Positions 33,445 through 42,268 of a stretch of 64,000 bases of DNA are shown piece by piece. The notes under the pieces are model-generated. The model was not told where the DNA came from. It was given only the letters and a program-made list of their open reading frames with translations, and ran no database searches. The DNA lies in NCBI GenBank assembly GCA_947458265.1, contig CANGYF010000006.1:124001-188000 (forward strand), written 5' to 3'. Both the position numbers and the translations under genes were made by a program. The DNA comes from Betaproteobacteria bacterium. Its GTDB lineage: Bacteria > Pseudomonadota > Gammaproteobacteria > Burkholderiales > CAIKXV01. The stretch's first letter is position 1. Every line of letters starts with the position of its first letter.

Positions 33445-34044
33445 TTACTGCGGCGGCTTGACCCCGGCCTTCTCGGCTTGGATGCGCAACGCGGTGATCG
33501 TGTTGTCCGGCCCGACCTGAGCCGCCATGAACACGTACAGGCCGGGCGCGAGCGCAGAACGGTCGGCCGGGTCGGTGGTGACCACCGGCGTGCCCGGGGG
33601 GACGCGGATGCGCTGCATCCCGCCCTTGTAGACCATCGTGATCTCGTTGCCGCTGCTGGTCTGCACGCTGGCCTCGAGGTAGGCATTGGTCATGGACGCG
33701 CCGGGCTCCAGGTCCCACTCGGTGTGGCCCTCGTTTGCGGTCTTGGGGATGGTGTGCACCTCGCGCGCGACCAGCACGCCGTCGGCCCCCTTGATCGCGG
33801 TGACGCCGACGAACGCGTTCTTCGGCAGGTCGGCGAGCGTCAGGGCGCGCGCCGTCGCGACGGTCGTCTTCTCGGTCATGCGCACCTTCAGCGCGGTACC
33901 GTCGCGCGACTTCAACGACAGCAGGTCGCCGTCGATCGCGGTGATGGTGGCGCGGATGCGCAGGGACTGCGGCGCCTGCGCGAGGGAAGCGCCCGTGCAG
34001 CAGAGCAGCGCCAGTACGGCGGTGAAGCGGAGAAATCCGTTCAT
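33445..34044 (-). CDS. Exported protein of unknown function (DUF5666-like beta-barrel segments)
   Basis: A 199-residue protein with a signal peptide (LRFTAVLALLCCTGASLAQA) and no membrane helix after it. The mature part begins with a strand pattern RIRATITAIDGDLLSLKSRDGTALKVRM, which resembles the small OB-like repeats of DUF5666-type proteins, and ends with GLYVFMAAQVGPDNTITALRIQAEKAGVKPP. I do not recognise a catalytic motif. Its ATG overlaps the stop of the hydrolase-like gene by 4 nt, so the two are translationally coupled. A periplasmic binding or scaffold role is possible but unsupported. Confidence 0.75.
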   Translation of the reverse strand: MNGFLRFTAVLALLCCTGASLAQAPQSLRIRATITAIDGDLLSLKSRDGTALKVRMTEKTTVATARALTLADLPKNAFVGVTAIKGADGVLVAREVHTIPKTANEGHTEWDLEPGASMTNAYLEASVQTSSGNEITMVYKGGMQRIRVPPGTPVVTTDPADRSALAPGLYVFMAAQVGPDNTITALRIQAEKAGVKPPQ

Positions 34045-34832
34045 GCAAGGGCTCCTTCGATCAGGGCGACCAGCGACGTGGGCTGTTCCAGCATCGGGCA
34101 GTGGCCGCTGCCGGGAATCGCAGCATAGCGCGCGCCGGGGATCAGGGCGGCCATCTGCTCGGCCAACTCGGGCGGCGTGGTGCGGTCGAGTTCACCGCAG
34201 AGCACGGTGGTCGGCGTGGCAAGCGACGGCAGTCGGTCGACGAGGTCGAGCGCGGCCAGCGCGCGGCAGGCGCGGGCGAAGGCGGCCGGGTCGGCCGTCG
34301 CCAGCCGGCGCTTGCGGTCGGCAACCACGGCAGGGTTCGCCTGCTGGAACGGCTCCGGGAACATGCGTCCGATCGCGGCATCGAGCACGGTCTGCATGCC
34401 GCCCTCGGTGACCTTGCCGGCCATCATGCCGAACGGAATGCGGCCGGCCTCGGGGAACCCGGCGTTCACGTCGGCCACGACCAGCCGGCGGATCCGGCCC
34501 GGGTTGTCCAGCGCGAACAGGGTCGCGACGAAGGCGCCGAAGCCGTTGGCGAACAGGTCCGCCGTGGCTGGCACGGCTAGTGCGTCCAACGCCTCGCGCA
34601 GGAAGGCGGCATAGCCGGCGATCGTCTCGAGCGGCCGCGCGGCACTTGCGCCGTAGCCGGGCAGGTTGACCGTGGTCACCCGGCGCGTGCGGGCGAGCAC
34701 CGGGGCGATGCCCTCGAACACGCTGGCATCGGTCAGCAGCGAATGCACCAGCACCAGGTGCCGGCCATCGTCAGATGCGTCGCCCTGCTGGTGGTACTCG
34801 ACGGCGTGGCCGGTCACTTTGATCACGGGCAT
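34041..34832 (-). CDS. Alpha/beta hydrolase-fold protein lacking the nucleophilic serine
   Basis: A 263-residue protein with the layout of 3-oxoadipate enol-lactonase-type hydrolases: core strand HLVLVHSLLTDASVFEG, NLPGYGASAARP, a cap region, Asp in CGELDRTTPP and His in GSGHCPMLEQP. At the nucleophile elbow, where G-x-S-x-G is expected, it reads LFANGFGAFVA, with Gly97 in place of Ser. I checked this on the DNA (TTCGCCAACGGCTTCGGC). Asp and His are kept, so loss of the nucleophile suggests a non-hydrolytic role (binding, lyase or decarboxylase-like chemistry) or decay. It overlaps the exported protein gene by 4 nt. Confidence 0.85.
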   Translation of the reverse strand: MPVIKVTGHAVEYHQQGDASDDGRHLVLVHSLLTDASVFEGIAPVLARTRRVTTVNLPGYGASAARPLETIAGYAAFLREALDALAVPATADLFANGFGAFVATLFALDNPGRIRRLVVADVNAGFPEAGRIPFGMMAGKVTEGGMQTVLDAAIGRMFPEPFQQANPAVVADRKRRLATADPAAFARACRALAALDLVDRLPSLATPTTVLCGELDRTTPPELAEQMAALIPGARYAAIPGSGHCPMLEQPTSLVALIEGALA

Positions 34833-34981
34833 GGCAGATCCTCCGGGTGGCGGGTGGGGTGGGCCGCACTCGCCGAGGCGGCCGGGGCGGCGATGGTGGC
34901 GCTTCCACGCGCCCTCGACAAGGCCCCGCCCGGCCCGCCGGCAGGTTATCTTTCGCGACCGTCAATGCCAGCGAGTATCCG

Positions 34982-36517
34982 ATGCCGTCGCCAGACTCCA
35001 CTGCCCCCGCCACCGTTCCCGTCCGCGGACTGTTCATCGACGGCGCCGAGCGCCCGGCCTCGTCGTCCGAGCTGATCGATGTCTTCGACCCCTCGCGCGG
35101 TGAGGTCATCGCGCGCATCGGCCATGCGACCGACGACGATGTCGACGCCGCCGTGCAGTCGGCCCGCCGTGCGTTCTCCAGCGGCCCGTGGGCGACGATG
35201 ACCGTGCGCGCCCGCGCCCGGCTGGTTAACCGTCTGGCCGATGCACTGGAAGCCCACCTGGAAGAGCTCTACCAGCTCGAGACCCGAAACAACGGCCGCC
35301 CGATCACCGAGACGCGCGCCCAGCTCGGCCGGCTGCCGGATTTCTTCCGCTACAACGCCGGCCTCGCCCTGGCGCGCCGCGATGCGGTGATCCCGGTCGA
35401 GGGCGAGTACCTCTGCTACACCCAGCGCTCGCCCATCGGCGTGGTCGGCAACTGCACGCCGTTCAACCATCCGCTGATGATCATGGCGAAGAGTCTGGCG
35501 CCGGTATTCGCCTCCGGCTGCACCACGGTGGTCAAGTGCTCCGAGTACACGCCGCTGACCACGCTGCGGCTGGCGCAGATCTTCGTCGAGGCCGGGCTGC
35601 CCGCCGGCGTGTTCAACGTCGTCACCGGCCTGGGCGCGACCACCGGCAAGGCCCTCGCGGAACACCCGGGCATCGACAAGTTCGTGCTGACCGGCGGCAC
35701 CGAGGCCGGGCGCATCTCGGGTGCGCTGGCTGCACGCCACTTCGCGCACCAGACGATGGAACTGGGCGGCAAGACGCCGGTGATCGTGTTCGACGACTAC
35801 GACCTGGAGCAGGCGGTGAACTACGCCGCCTTCGGCGCCTTCATCGCCGCCGGCCAGACCTGCGTCTGCGCGGCACGGCACATCGTCCAGCGCAGCATCC
35901 ATGACGAATTCGTCGAGCGGCTCGCGCGCAAGGCGGCGGCGATCCGGGTCGGCGATCCGGCACTGCCCGGGACGCAGATGGGCCCGGTGATCTCGGCGCG
36001 CCAGCGCGAGCGGGTGCTGCGCCTGGTCGACGTCGCCCGGCAGGAAGGTGCGCATACGGTGACCGGCGGTGGCCGGCCGGCCCACCTCGAGGGCGCACTG
36101 ACCAATGGCTACTTCGTCGAACCGACCGTGTTCGCCGGCGTCACGCCGTCGATGACCATCGCGCGCGAGGAAGTGTTCGGCCCGGTGACCGTGGTGATCC
36201 CGTTCGACACCGAGGACGAGGCGGTGCGCATCGCCAACGATTCGCCCTACGGCCTGGCTGCCGGGGTGCGCACCGGCGATGTCGCGCGCGCGCACCGGAT
36301 CGCCCGGCGCGTCGACTGCGGCATTTTCTGGATCAACGACCACCACCGCCTGGATCCGGCCTCGCCCTGGGGCGGCGTCAAGGATTCCGGCATCGGATCG
36401 GAGTTCGGCACCGAGTCGTTCGACGCCCATTTCAGCGTGAAGGCGGTCATGACCAACGTGTCGGGCAAGCCATTCGACTGGTACGGCTCGGTGGAAGGAC
36501 CGCGACGGCTGAACTGA
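34982..36517 (+). CDS. NAD(P)-dependent aldehyde dehydrogenase
   Basis: A 511-residue ALDH from the ATG at 34982; the track's GTG/ATG extension to 34847 overlaps the divergent gene's leader. The general base Glu is in MELGGKTPVIVF and the catalytic Cys in AGQTCVCAARH; the family NPF-type cofactor region is GNCTPFNHPLMIMAKSLAPVFA, and EEVFGPV is near the C-terminus. It oxidises an aldehyde or semialdehyde to the acid. It is divergent from the hydrolase-like gene and 129 bp upstream of the BMP transporter genes on the same strand. The substrate is unknown. Confidence 0.93.
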   Translation: MPSPDSTAPATVPVRGLFIDGAERPASSSELIDVFDPSRGEVIARIGHATDDDVDAAVQSARRAFSSGPWATMTVRARARLVNRLADALEAHLEELYQLETRNNGRPITETRAQLGRLPDFFRYNAGLALARRDAVIPVEGEYLCYTQRSPIGVVGNCTPFNHPLMIMAKSLAPVFASGCTTVVKCSEYTPLTTLRLAQIFVEAGLPAGVFNVVTGLGATTGKALAEHPGIDKFVLTGGTEAGRISGALAARHFAHQTMELGGKTPVIVFDDYDLEQAVNYAAFGAFIAAGQTCVCAARHIVQRSIHDEFVERLARKAAAIRVGDPALPGTQMGPVISARQRERVLRLVDVARQEGAHTVTGGGRPAHLEGALTNGYFVEPTVFAGVTPSMTIAREEVFGPVTVVIPFDTEDEAVRIANDSPYGLAAGVRTGDVARAHRIARRVDCGIFWINDHHRLDPASPWGGVKDSGIGSEFGTESFDAHFSVKAVMTNVSGKPFDWYGSVEGPRRLN

Positions 36518-36547
36518 CACGTGATCAGGCAGGTGTGCCGGCAGCCG

Positions 36548-36576
36548 TTGCGCAGCGCGGAAAACCCGTCTACGCT
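36548..36576 (+). promoter_or_regulatory. Weak candidate promoter upstream of the BMP transporter operon
   Basis: TTGCGC (36548-36553), 17-nt spacer, TACGCT (36571-36576). Both boxes are partial matches, but the spacing is right and it lies about 70 bp before the ATPase ATG. The operon may instead be read from the aldehyde dehydrogenase. Confidence 0.3.
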
Positions 36577-36646
36577 GGGCTCAGCTCCCACTGACCGGCG
36601 AAGCCTGCCCTTGCCCGAGCCCACCGCCGTGCGCCCTGGAATCCCG

Positions 36647-38194
36647 ATGCCCCGACTGCAGCTCGAGGGCATCACCCGACACTATCCCGGCGTGAAGGCG
36701 AACGACGGCATCGACCTCACGGTCGCAGCCGGCGAGATTCATGCCGTGCTCGGCGAGAACGGCGCCGGCAAGAGCACGCTGATGAAGATCATCCACGGCT
36801 CGGTGCGCCCCGACGCCGGGACCGTGCGCTGGAACGGCGAGGCGGTACAGCTCGCCAGCCCGGCCATGGCGCAGGCGCTGGGCATCAGCATGGTCTACCA
36901 GCACTTCAGCCTGTTCGAGACGCTGAGCGTGGCCGAGAACGTCTGGCTCGGCCTGCCGCGCGGCGAGTCGCTCGCCTCGGTCGCCCGCCGCATCGAGGCG
37001 ATGGGCGCGAGCTACGACCTTGCGGTCGATCCGCGGCGACCGCTGCACGCCCTGTCGGTCGGCGAGCGCCAGCGCGTCGAGATCATCCGCGCGCTGCTCG
37101 GCGCACCGAAGCTGCTGATCCTGGACGAGCCGACCTCGGTGCTCGCGCCACAGGCGATCGAAGGCCTGTTCGCAACGCTGCGCCGGCTGGCGTCCGAAGG
37201 CTGTTCCATTCTGTACGTGAGCCACAAGCTCGACGAGATCCGCGCGCTGTGCGATCGCTGCACGGTGCTGCGCGGCGGCCGCGTGACCGGCGAGGTGGTG
37301 CCGGCCCGGGAGACCCCGGGCAGCCTGTCGCGGCTGATGATCGGCACCGAGCCGCCGCCGCTGACGCGCATCGCTGTACAGCCTGGCCCGGTCGCCCTGT
37401 CGGTGCATGCGTTGTCCCTGCCCGACGAGACCGTGCACGGCACGGCGCTGGATCAGGTGTCGCTGGCGCTGCGCACCGGCGAGATCCTGGGCATCGCCGG
37501 CGTCTCCGGCAACGGCCAGCAGGCGCTGCTCGCGTGCCTGTCCGGCGAGCGGGTGATCGGCCCTGGCGGCGACCGCGCGGCGGTACGCCTGTTCGGTAAC
37601 CCGGTGGGTGGCCTCGGGCCGCGCGAGCGGCGCGCGCTCGGACTGCACTTCGTGCCCGAGGAACGGCTCGGGCGCGGCGCGGTGCCGGCGCTCGGCCTTG
37701 ACCGCAACACGCTGCTCACCCGCACCGAAGGCATCGGCCGCGTCGGCCAGCTGAAGCCGCGCGCGATGCACGCCCTGGCAGCCCGGCTGATCGAGCGCTT
37801 CGACGTGCGCGCCGGCGGCCCGGGCAGTGCTGCAAGCTCGCTGTCCGGTGGCAACCTGCAGAAGTTCATCGTCGGACGCGAGATCGACGCCGAGCCGAAG
37901 GTGCTGGTCGTGGCGCAGCCGACCTGGGGCGTGGATGTCGGCGCCGCGGCCGTGATCCGTGCCGAACTGCTCGCCCTGCGCGCACGCGGCGCTGCCGTCC
38001 TGGTAGTCAGCGAGGACCTGGACGAACTGTTCCTGCTTTGCGACCGGCTGCAGGTGATCGCGCGCGGTCGCCTGTCCCCGGCACGGCCGATCTCGGAAAC
38101 ATCGCCGGCGCAGGTTGGCGAATGGATGTCCGGGCTCTGGCCAGGAGCCGGCAACGAAGGTGCCGCCGTGGCGACGGCGGACGGTACCCGGTGA
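36647..38194 (+). CDS. BMP-type ABC importer ATP-binding protein (two ATPase domains)
   Basis: A 515-residue protein with two ABC domains in tandem, as in nucleoside and sugar importers (YufO/RbsA style). Domain 1 (about 1-235): Walker A LGENGAGKST, signature LSVGERQRVEI and Walker B LLILDEPTSVL. Domain 2 (about 255-500): degenerate Walker A GVSGNGQQAL, signature LSGGNLQKFIVG and a Walker B lacking the usual Glu, VLVVAQPTWGVD, as is normal for this family. The internal ATG at 36647 (MPRLQLEGITRHYPGV) fits family starts; the track start adds 42 residues. Its stop overlaps the first permease ATG (TGATG). Substrates of such systems are often nucleosides or purines. Confidence 0.93.
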   Translation: MPRLQLEGITRHYPGVKANDGIDLTVAAGEIHAVLGENGAGKSTLMKIIHGSVRPDAGTVRWNGEAVQLASPAMAQALGISMVYQHFSLFETLSVAENVWLGLPRGESLASVARRIEAMGASYDLAVDPRRPLHALSVGERQRVEIIRALLGAPKLLILDEPTSVLAPQAIEGLFATLRRLASEGCSILYVSHKLDEIRALCDRCTVLRGGRVTGEVVPARETPGSLSRLMIGTEPPPLTRIAVQPGPVALSVHALSLPDETVHGTALDQVSLALRTGEILGIAGVSGNGQQALLACLSGERVIGPGGDRAAVRLFGNPVGGLGPRERRALGLHFVPEERLGRGAVPALGLDRNTLLTRTEGIGRVGQLKPRAMHALAARLIERFDVRAGGPGSAASSLSGGNLQKFIVGREIDAEPKVLVVAQPTWGVDVGAAAVIRAELLALRARGAAVLVVSEDLDELFLLCDRLQVIARGRLSPARPISETSPAQVGEWMSGLWPGAGNEGAAVATADGTR

Positions 38195-39336
38195 TGCGGG
38201 CCGGCTTCCTGCCGCGGTTCGAACCGCGCGGCCAGCCGAGCCTGGCGCTGTCGATCGCCTCACCGGTGATCGCGCTGCTGCTGACGGCCCTGCTCGCCGC
38301 GGTGCTGTTCGTCGCGCTCGGCAAGGATCCCTGGCGCGGGCTGTCGGTGTTCTTCATCGAGCCGCTGTCGGGCTGGAGGCCGGCAAGCGAAGTGCTGCTC
38401 AAGGCCACGCCGCTGGTGCTGTGCGCGCTCGGGCTGTCGCTGTGCTATCGCAGCAACATCTGGAACGTCGGCGCGGAGGGACAGTTCCTGCTCGGCGCGA
38501 TCGCCGCCGGCGGCATGGCCCTCTGGCTGGGCGGGCCGCAGGGCGCGCTGGGCGGCCTCGCCGCCGGCGACGGGCCGCTCGCAGCGCTCGCCGGACGGCC
38601 GCTGCAGCTGCCGCTGGTGCTGCTCGCCGGTGTCGCCGGAGGCGCGGCCTGGGCCGCGATCACCGCACTGCTGCGCGACCGCTGCAACGCCAACGAGATC
38701 CTGGTGAGCCTGATGCTGGTCTATGTAGCGCAGCAGCTGCTGAGCTACCTCGTGTTCGGGCCCTGGAAGGACCCGAAGGGCTTCAACTTCCCGCAGACGC
38801 CGACCTTCGACCCATCGACCTGGCTGCCGCCGCTGATGGCCGGCACCCGGCTGCACTGGGGCTTCGTGCTCGCGCTGATCGCCGTGCCGCTGTTCTGGTT
38901 CGCGCTGTTCCGGTCATGGCGCGGCTTCCAGCTGGACGTCTCCGGGCAGGCGCCGGCGGCGGCGCGCTATGCCGGGTTTTCCGCCCGCCGTGCACTCTGG
39001 ACAGCGCTCCTGGTCTCAGGCGGCATGGCAGGCCTGGCCGGGGCGATGGAAGTGGCCGGGCCGCTGCGCCAGCTCACGCCGCATGTCTCGACCGGCTACG
39101 GCTTCACCGCGATCATCGTCGCGTTCGTCGGGCGCCTGCATCCGGTGGGCATACTGCTCGCCGGCATCCTGCTGTCGATGATGCTGATCGGCGGCGAGTA
39201 TGCCCAGTCGCGCCTGGGCCTGCCGGGTGCACTGACCGGCGTGTTCCAGGGGTCGATGCTGTTCATGCTGCTTGCCTGCGACACGCTGGTCCGTTCGCGG
39301 GTGCGCTGGCCGTGGGCACGGAGGCTGGCCCCTTGA
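38194..39336 (+). CDS. BMP-type ABC importer permease 1
   Basis: A 380-residue polytopic permease (YufP/BPD_transp_2 family) from the ATG at 38194, which overlaps the ATPase stop by one base. Hydrophobic segments begin at ALSIASPVIALLLTALLAAVLFVAL; family features are LLKATPLVLCALGLSLCYRSNIWNVGAEGQFLLGAI and, near the end, GYGFTAIIVAFVGRLHPVGILLAGILLS. It forms the channel together with permease 2. Overlapping junctions on both sides indicate tight co-expression. Confidence 0.93.
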   Translation: MRAGFLPRFEPRGQPSLALSIASPVIALLLTALLAAVLFVALGKDPWRGLSVFFIEPLSGWRPASEVLLKATPLVLCALGLSLCYRSNIWNVGAEGQFLLGAIAAGGMALWLGGPQGALGGLAAGDGPLAALAGRPLQLPLVLLAGVAGGAAWAAITALLRDRCNANEILVSLMLVYVAQQLLSYLVFGPWKDPKGFNFPQTPTFDPSTWLPPLMAGTRLHWGFVLALIAVPLFWFALFRSWRGFQLDVSGQAPAAARYAGFSARRALWTALLVSGGMAGLAGAMEVAGPLRQLTPHVSTGYGFTAIIVAFVGRLHPVGILLAGILLSMMLIGGEYAQSRLGLPGALTGVFQGSMLFMLLACDTLVRSRVRWPWARRLAP

Positions 39337-40262
39337 ACGAGACCGTGCTGCTGCTCGCCGCCGCCATCGCCTCGGGCACGCCGCTGGTGCTCGCCGGGCT
39401 GGGGCTGCTGATCAACGAGAAGTCCGGCGTGCTCAACCTAGGGGCCGAGGGCATGATGCTGGTCGCCGCGGTCGCCGGCTTTGCCACCGCGCTGGGCACC
39501 GGCAGCGAGATCCTTGCGCTGGGTGCCGGGGCCGCCGCCGGCGCGGTGGCCGCCGCCGCCTTCGGCGTGCTGGTGATCGGCCTCAACGCGAACCAGTATG
39601 CCGCCGGCCTCGCGCTGTCGATCTTCGGCGCCGGCCTCTCGGCCTTCGTCGGCATCGGCTATGTCGGAAAGAAGCTGGAAGGACCGGCCGCACCGCTCGC
39701 CGGTTCGATCGGACACTGGCTGGGCGAACTGCCGCTGGTCGGGCCGCTGCTGTTCAGGCAGCACCCGGTCGTGTGGCTCTCGCTGGCGCTGACGCTGCTG
39801 GTGGCATGGCTGCTCTACCGCACGCGCGCCGGCCTGGTGCTGCGTGCGGTCGGCGAATCGCCGGAGTCCGCGCACGCGCTCGGTTATCCGGTGCGCACCA
39901 TCCGCTTCGCGGCCGTGGTCACCGGCGGTGCGTTGTGCGGCGTCGCCGGCGCCTGCCTGTCGGTGGTGTACGCGCCCATGTGGGTCGAAGGGCTGGTGGC
40001 CGGGCGCGGCTGGATCGCGCTGGCACTCACGACCTTCGCCACCTGGCGCCCCGGCCGCGTGCTGGTGGGCGCATGGCTGTTCGGCGGCGTCACCCTGCTG
40101 CAGTTCCACCTGCAGGCGCAGGGCGTGGCGATCGCCAGCCAGCTGCTGGCGATGCTGCCCTACCTTGCGACCATCGTCGTGCTTGCACTGATCAGCCGCA
40201 ACCCGGCCTGGATCCGCGCCAACATGCCCGCTTCGCTGGGCAGGCCGTTCCATGCCGGCTGA
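39333..40262 (+). CDS. BMP-type ABC importer permease 2 (TTG start)
   Basis: A 309-residue permease (YufQ-like). The start is best taken as the TTG at 39333, which has GGAGG 8 nt upstream and overlaps the permease 1 stop (TTGA). The track start at 38115 reads through the previous gene in another frame. Family features: SGTPLVLAGLGLLINEKSGVLNLGAEGMMLVAAV, GLNANQYAAGLALSIFGAGLSAFVGI and the late LVAGRGWIALALTTFATWRPGRVL. It partners permease 1 in the membrane. Confidence 0.9.
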   Translation: MNETVLLLAAAIASGTPLVLAGLGLLINEKSGVLNLGAEGMMLVAAVAGFATALGTGSEILALGAGAAAGAVAAAAFGVLVIGLNANQYAAGLALSIFGAGLSAFVGIGYVGKKLEGPAAPLAGSIGHWLGELPLVGPLLFRQHPVVWLSLALTLLVAWLLYRTRAGLVLRAVGESPESAHALGYPVRTIRFAAVVTGGALCGVAGACLSVVYAPMWVEGLVAGRGWIALALTTFATWRPGRVLVGAWLFGGVTLLQFHLQAQGVAIASQLLAMLPYLATIVVLALISRNPAWIRANMPASLGRPFHAG

Positions 40263-40356
40263 TTCCAGCAGCCTGAAGACCGGCCCGGTACTTGCGCGGA
40301 CCGGCGATCTGTCGTTACCTTGTCCACCTCACATAAAAATCAGGGAGACCCGTTTC

Positions 40357-41505
40357 ATGACCGACCGTTCACGACGCCAACTCGTCAGGCTGGCAGGCAG
40401 CCTGTCCGCCCTCGCCGCTGCAGGCCTGCTCGCCGCCTGCGGAAAGCAGGAGCCCGCAGCGCCCAAGGCGGAGGCAAAGGCAGAACCGAAGCAGGCCGAT
40501 CCGCTGAAGGCCGCGTGGATCTACGTCGGCCCGGTCGGCGATGCCGGCTGGTCGTATGCACACGACCTCGGCCGCAAGGCAGTCGAGGCGAAGTTCGGCA
40601 GCGCAGTCAGCACCAGCTTCGTCGAGAAGGTGCCCGAGGGCGCCGATGCCGAGCGGGTAATCCGCGACCTGGCGCAGCAGGGCAACAAGATCATCTTCGC
40701 GACCTCGTTCGGCTACATGGAACCGATGCTGAAGGTGGCTGGCGATTTTCCGGACGTGAAATTCGAGCATGCGACCGGCTACAAGAGCGCACCGAACATG
40801 CGCATCTACGACGCCAGCCTGTACCAGGATGCCTACCTCGCCGGCGTGATCGCGGGCCGCATGACGAAGACCGGCACGCTCGGCTTCGTCGGCTCGTTCC
40901 CGATCCCGGAGGTGCTGCGCAACATCAACGCCTACACGCTGGGCGCGCGCAGCGTGAACCCGAAGGTGCGCACCCGCGTGGTCTGGGTGAACACCTGGTT
41001 CGACCCGGCGCGCGAGAGCGAGGCGGCGCAGACGCTGATCAACCAGGGCGCGGACGTCCTGCTGCAGAACACCGATTCGACGGCGGTGCTGCAGACGGCC
41101 GAGAAGAACGGCAAGTTCGCGTTCGGCTGGGACAGCGACATGAGCGCATTCGGCCCGAAGGCCCACCTGGCCTCGGCGATCATCAACTGGGGCCCTTACT
41201 ACATCAAGGCGATCGACGACGTGCTGAAAGGATCCTGGCAGACCGGTCGCACGATCTGGGGCGTGAAGGAAGACCTGAACGACCTCGTGAAGATCGCCGA
41301 CGTGGTGCCGGACGAGACGAAGGACCTGGTGGCGAAGATCAAGGCCGGCATGAAGGACGACAGCTTCGAGGTATTCAGCGGGCCGATCGTCGACAACGCC
41401 GGCAAGGAACGGCTGCCGAAGGACCAGAAAGCCGACCGCGCATGGAAGGACAAGGTCGACTTCTTCGTCGCCGGTGTCGAGGGCAAGGTGCCGTCGGGCA
41501 GCTGA
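40357..41505 (+). CDS. BMP family ABC transporter substrate-binding lipoprotein
   Basis: A 382-residue receptor for the upstream ABC genes. The ATG at 40357 follows AGGGAG. N-terminus has SRRQLVRLAG, a twin-Arg-like pattern, then hydrophobic LSALAAAGLLAAC, a lipobox with the lipidated Cys, then a Lys/Ala/Glu-rich linker. The BMP fold follows: AAWIYVGPVGDAGWSYAHDLGRK, IIFATSFGYMEPMLKVAGDFP, QDAYLAGVIAGRMTKTGTLGFVG and GWDSDMSAFGPKAHLASAI. BMP receptors often bind nucleosides; some bind other ligands. It is the last gene of the importer operon. Confidence 0.93.
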   Translation: MTDRSRRQLVRLAGSLSALAAAGLLAACGKQEPAAPKAEAKAEPKQADPLKAAWIYVGPVGDAGWSYAHDLGRKAVEAKFGSAVSTSFVEKVPEGADAERVIRDLAQQGNKIIFATSFGYMEPMLKVAGDFPDVKFEHATGYKSAPNMRIYDASLYQDAYLAGVIAGRMTKTGTLGFVGSFPIPEVLRNINAYTLGARSVNPKVRTRVVWVNTWFDPARESEAAQTLINQGADVLLQNTDSTAVLQTAEKNGKFAFGWDSDMSAFGPKAHLASAIINWGPYYIKAIDDVLKGSWQTGRTIWGVKEDLNDLVKIADVVPDETKDLVAKIKAGMKDDSFEVFSGPIVDNAGKERLPKDQKADRAWKDKVDFFVAGVEGKVPSGS

Positions 41506-41518
41506 TCGGGCGCCGGTT

Positions 41519-41587
41519 CGCGGGACGTCAGCACGGGACGTGCTGCACGGCACGTCCGTGCGGTACGTCCGTGCAGCGCGTCCCGCG
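41519..41587. other. Nested inverted repeats between convergent genes
   Basis: Outer arms CGCGGGACG (41519-41527) and CGTCCCGCG (41579-41587) enclose a second near-perfect pair, GCACGGGACGTGC (41531-41543) and GCACGTCCGTGC (41550-41561), plus a further ACGTCCGTGC copy. No U-run follows, so it is not a standard intrinsic terminator. It may limit readthrough between the BMP and GST genes or be a cruciform-forming repeat. Confidence 0.55.
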
Positions 41588-41595
41588 TCGGTCCG

Positions 41596-42246
41596 TCAAC
41601 GCGGCCGGGGAGCGTCCTGCTGCTTGAGCGGATGCGCCCGTGCGAACGCCTCCAGTTCGAGGCAATGGTCGACGATGCGGTTGCAGGCGTGGAACTGCGA
41701 CGTGTCGAACCCGGTCAGCCGCGCGCCGACCATCTGCGTGACGAGGCAGATGTCGGCGATCGTCGGCGAAGGACCGGCGCAGAACGGACCTGCCGAAGTG
41801 GCGAGCTGCTGCTCGAAAGCGCCCAGAGCGGCCCTGCTCCAGTGCGTTATCCAGGCCATCCGCGCCGGCTCGTCCAGGCCGACCACGTCCGACAGGTAGT
41901 TGCGGACCCTGGGCACGGTCAGCGGATGCGCATCGGACACCAGGAGCATCGCCATGGCCCGGACGTGCGCGCGGGCGCGCGGCGACGCCGGCAGGAGCGG
42001 CGGATCCGGGTAGACCTCTTCCAGGTATTCCATGATCGCCATCGACTGCGTGAGCGGCGGCTGGCCAGGCTCGACCAGCGCCGGTACTGCGGTCATCGGG
42101 TTGATCGCACGGAACGACGCCTCGTGCTGCTCGCCCTTGAACAGGTCGATCGGATGCTCTCGGTAGTCGAGCCCCTTCAGGTTGAGCGCAATGCGCACGC
42201 GGAAGGTGGCGAGCGAGCGCCAGAAGCCGTACAGGTCCATCGTCAT
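41596..42246 (-). CDS. Zeta-class glutathione S-transferase-like protein (maleylacetoacetate/maleylpyruvate isomerase family)
   Basis: A 216-residue two-domain GST. N-terminal thioredoxin-like domain: MDLYGFWRSLATFRVRIALNLKG, then NPMTAVPALVE and SMAIMEYLEEVYP; helical C-terminal domain with ADICLVTQMVG. Zeta-class isomerases usually carry a SSC/SSA-type catalytic segment in the first loop; here it is SLA, keeping one Ser. Isomerases of this group act in aromatic (gentisate, homogentisate) degradation, but none of the partner genes is nearby, so the function is open. It lies 22 bp downstream of the CocE-like gene on the same strand. Confidence 0.85.
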   Translation of the reverse strand: MTMDLYGFWRSLATFRVRIALNLKGLDYREHPIDLFKGEQHEASFRAINPMTAVPALVEPGQPPLTQSMAIMEYLEEVYPDPPLLPASPRARAHVRAMAMLLVSDAHPLTVPRVRNYLSDVVGLDEPARMAWITHWSRAALGAFEQQLATSAGPFCAGPSPTIADICLVTQMVGARLTGFDTSQFHACNRIVDHCLELEAFARAHPLKQQDAPRPR

Positions 42247-42268
42247 CGTGTGTCTCCGCAGAAGGTAC

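Noticed and set aside
41519-41587. Annotating the nested repeats as a rho-independent terminator
   Set aside because: No T-run follows either side, unlike the clear terminators at 46001 and 58343.
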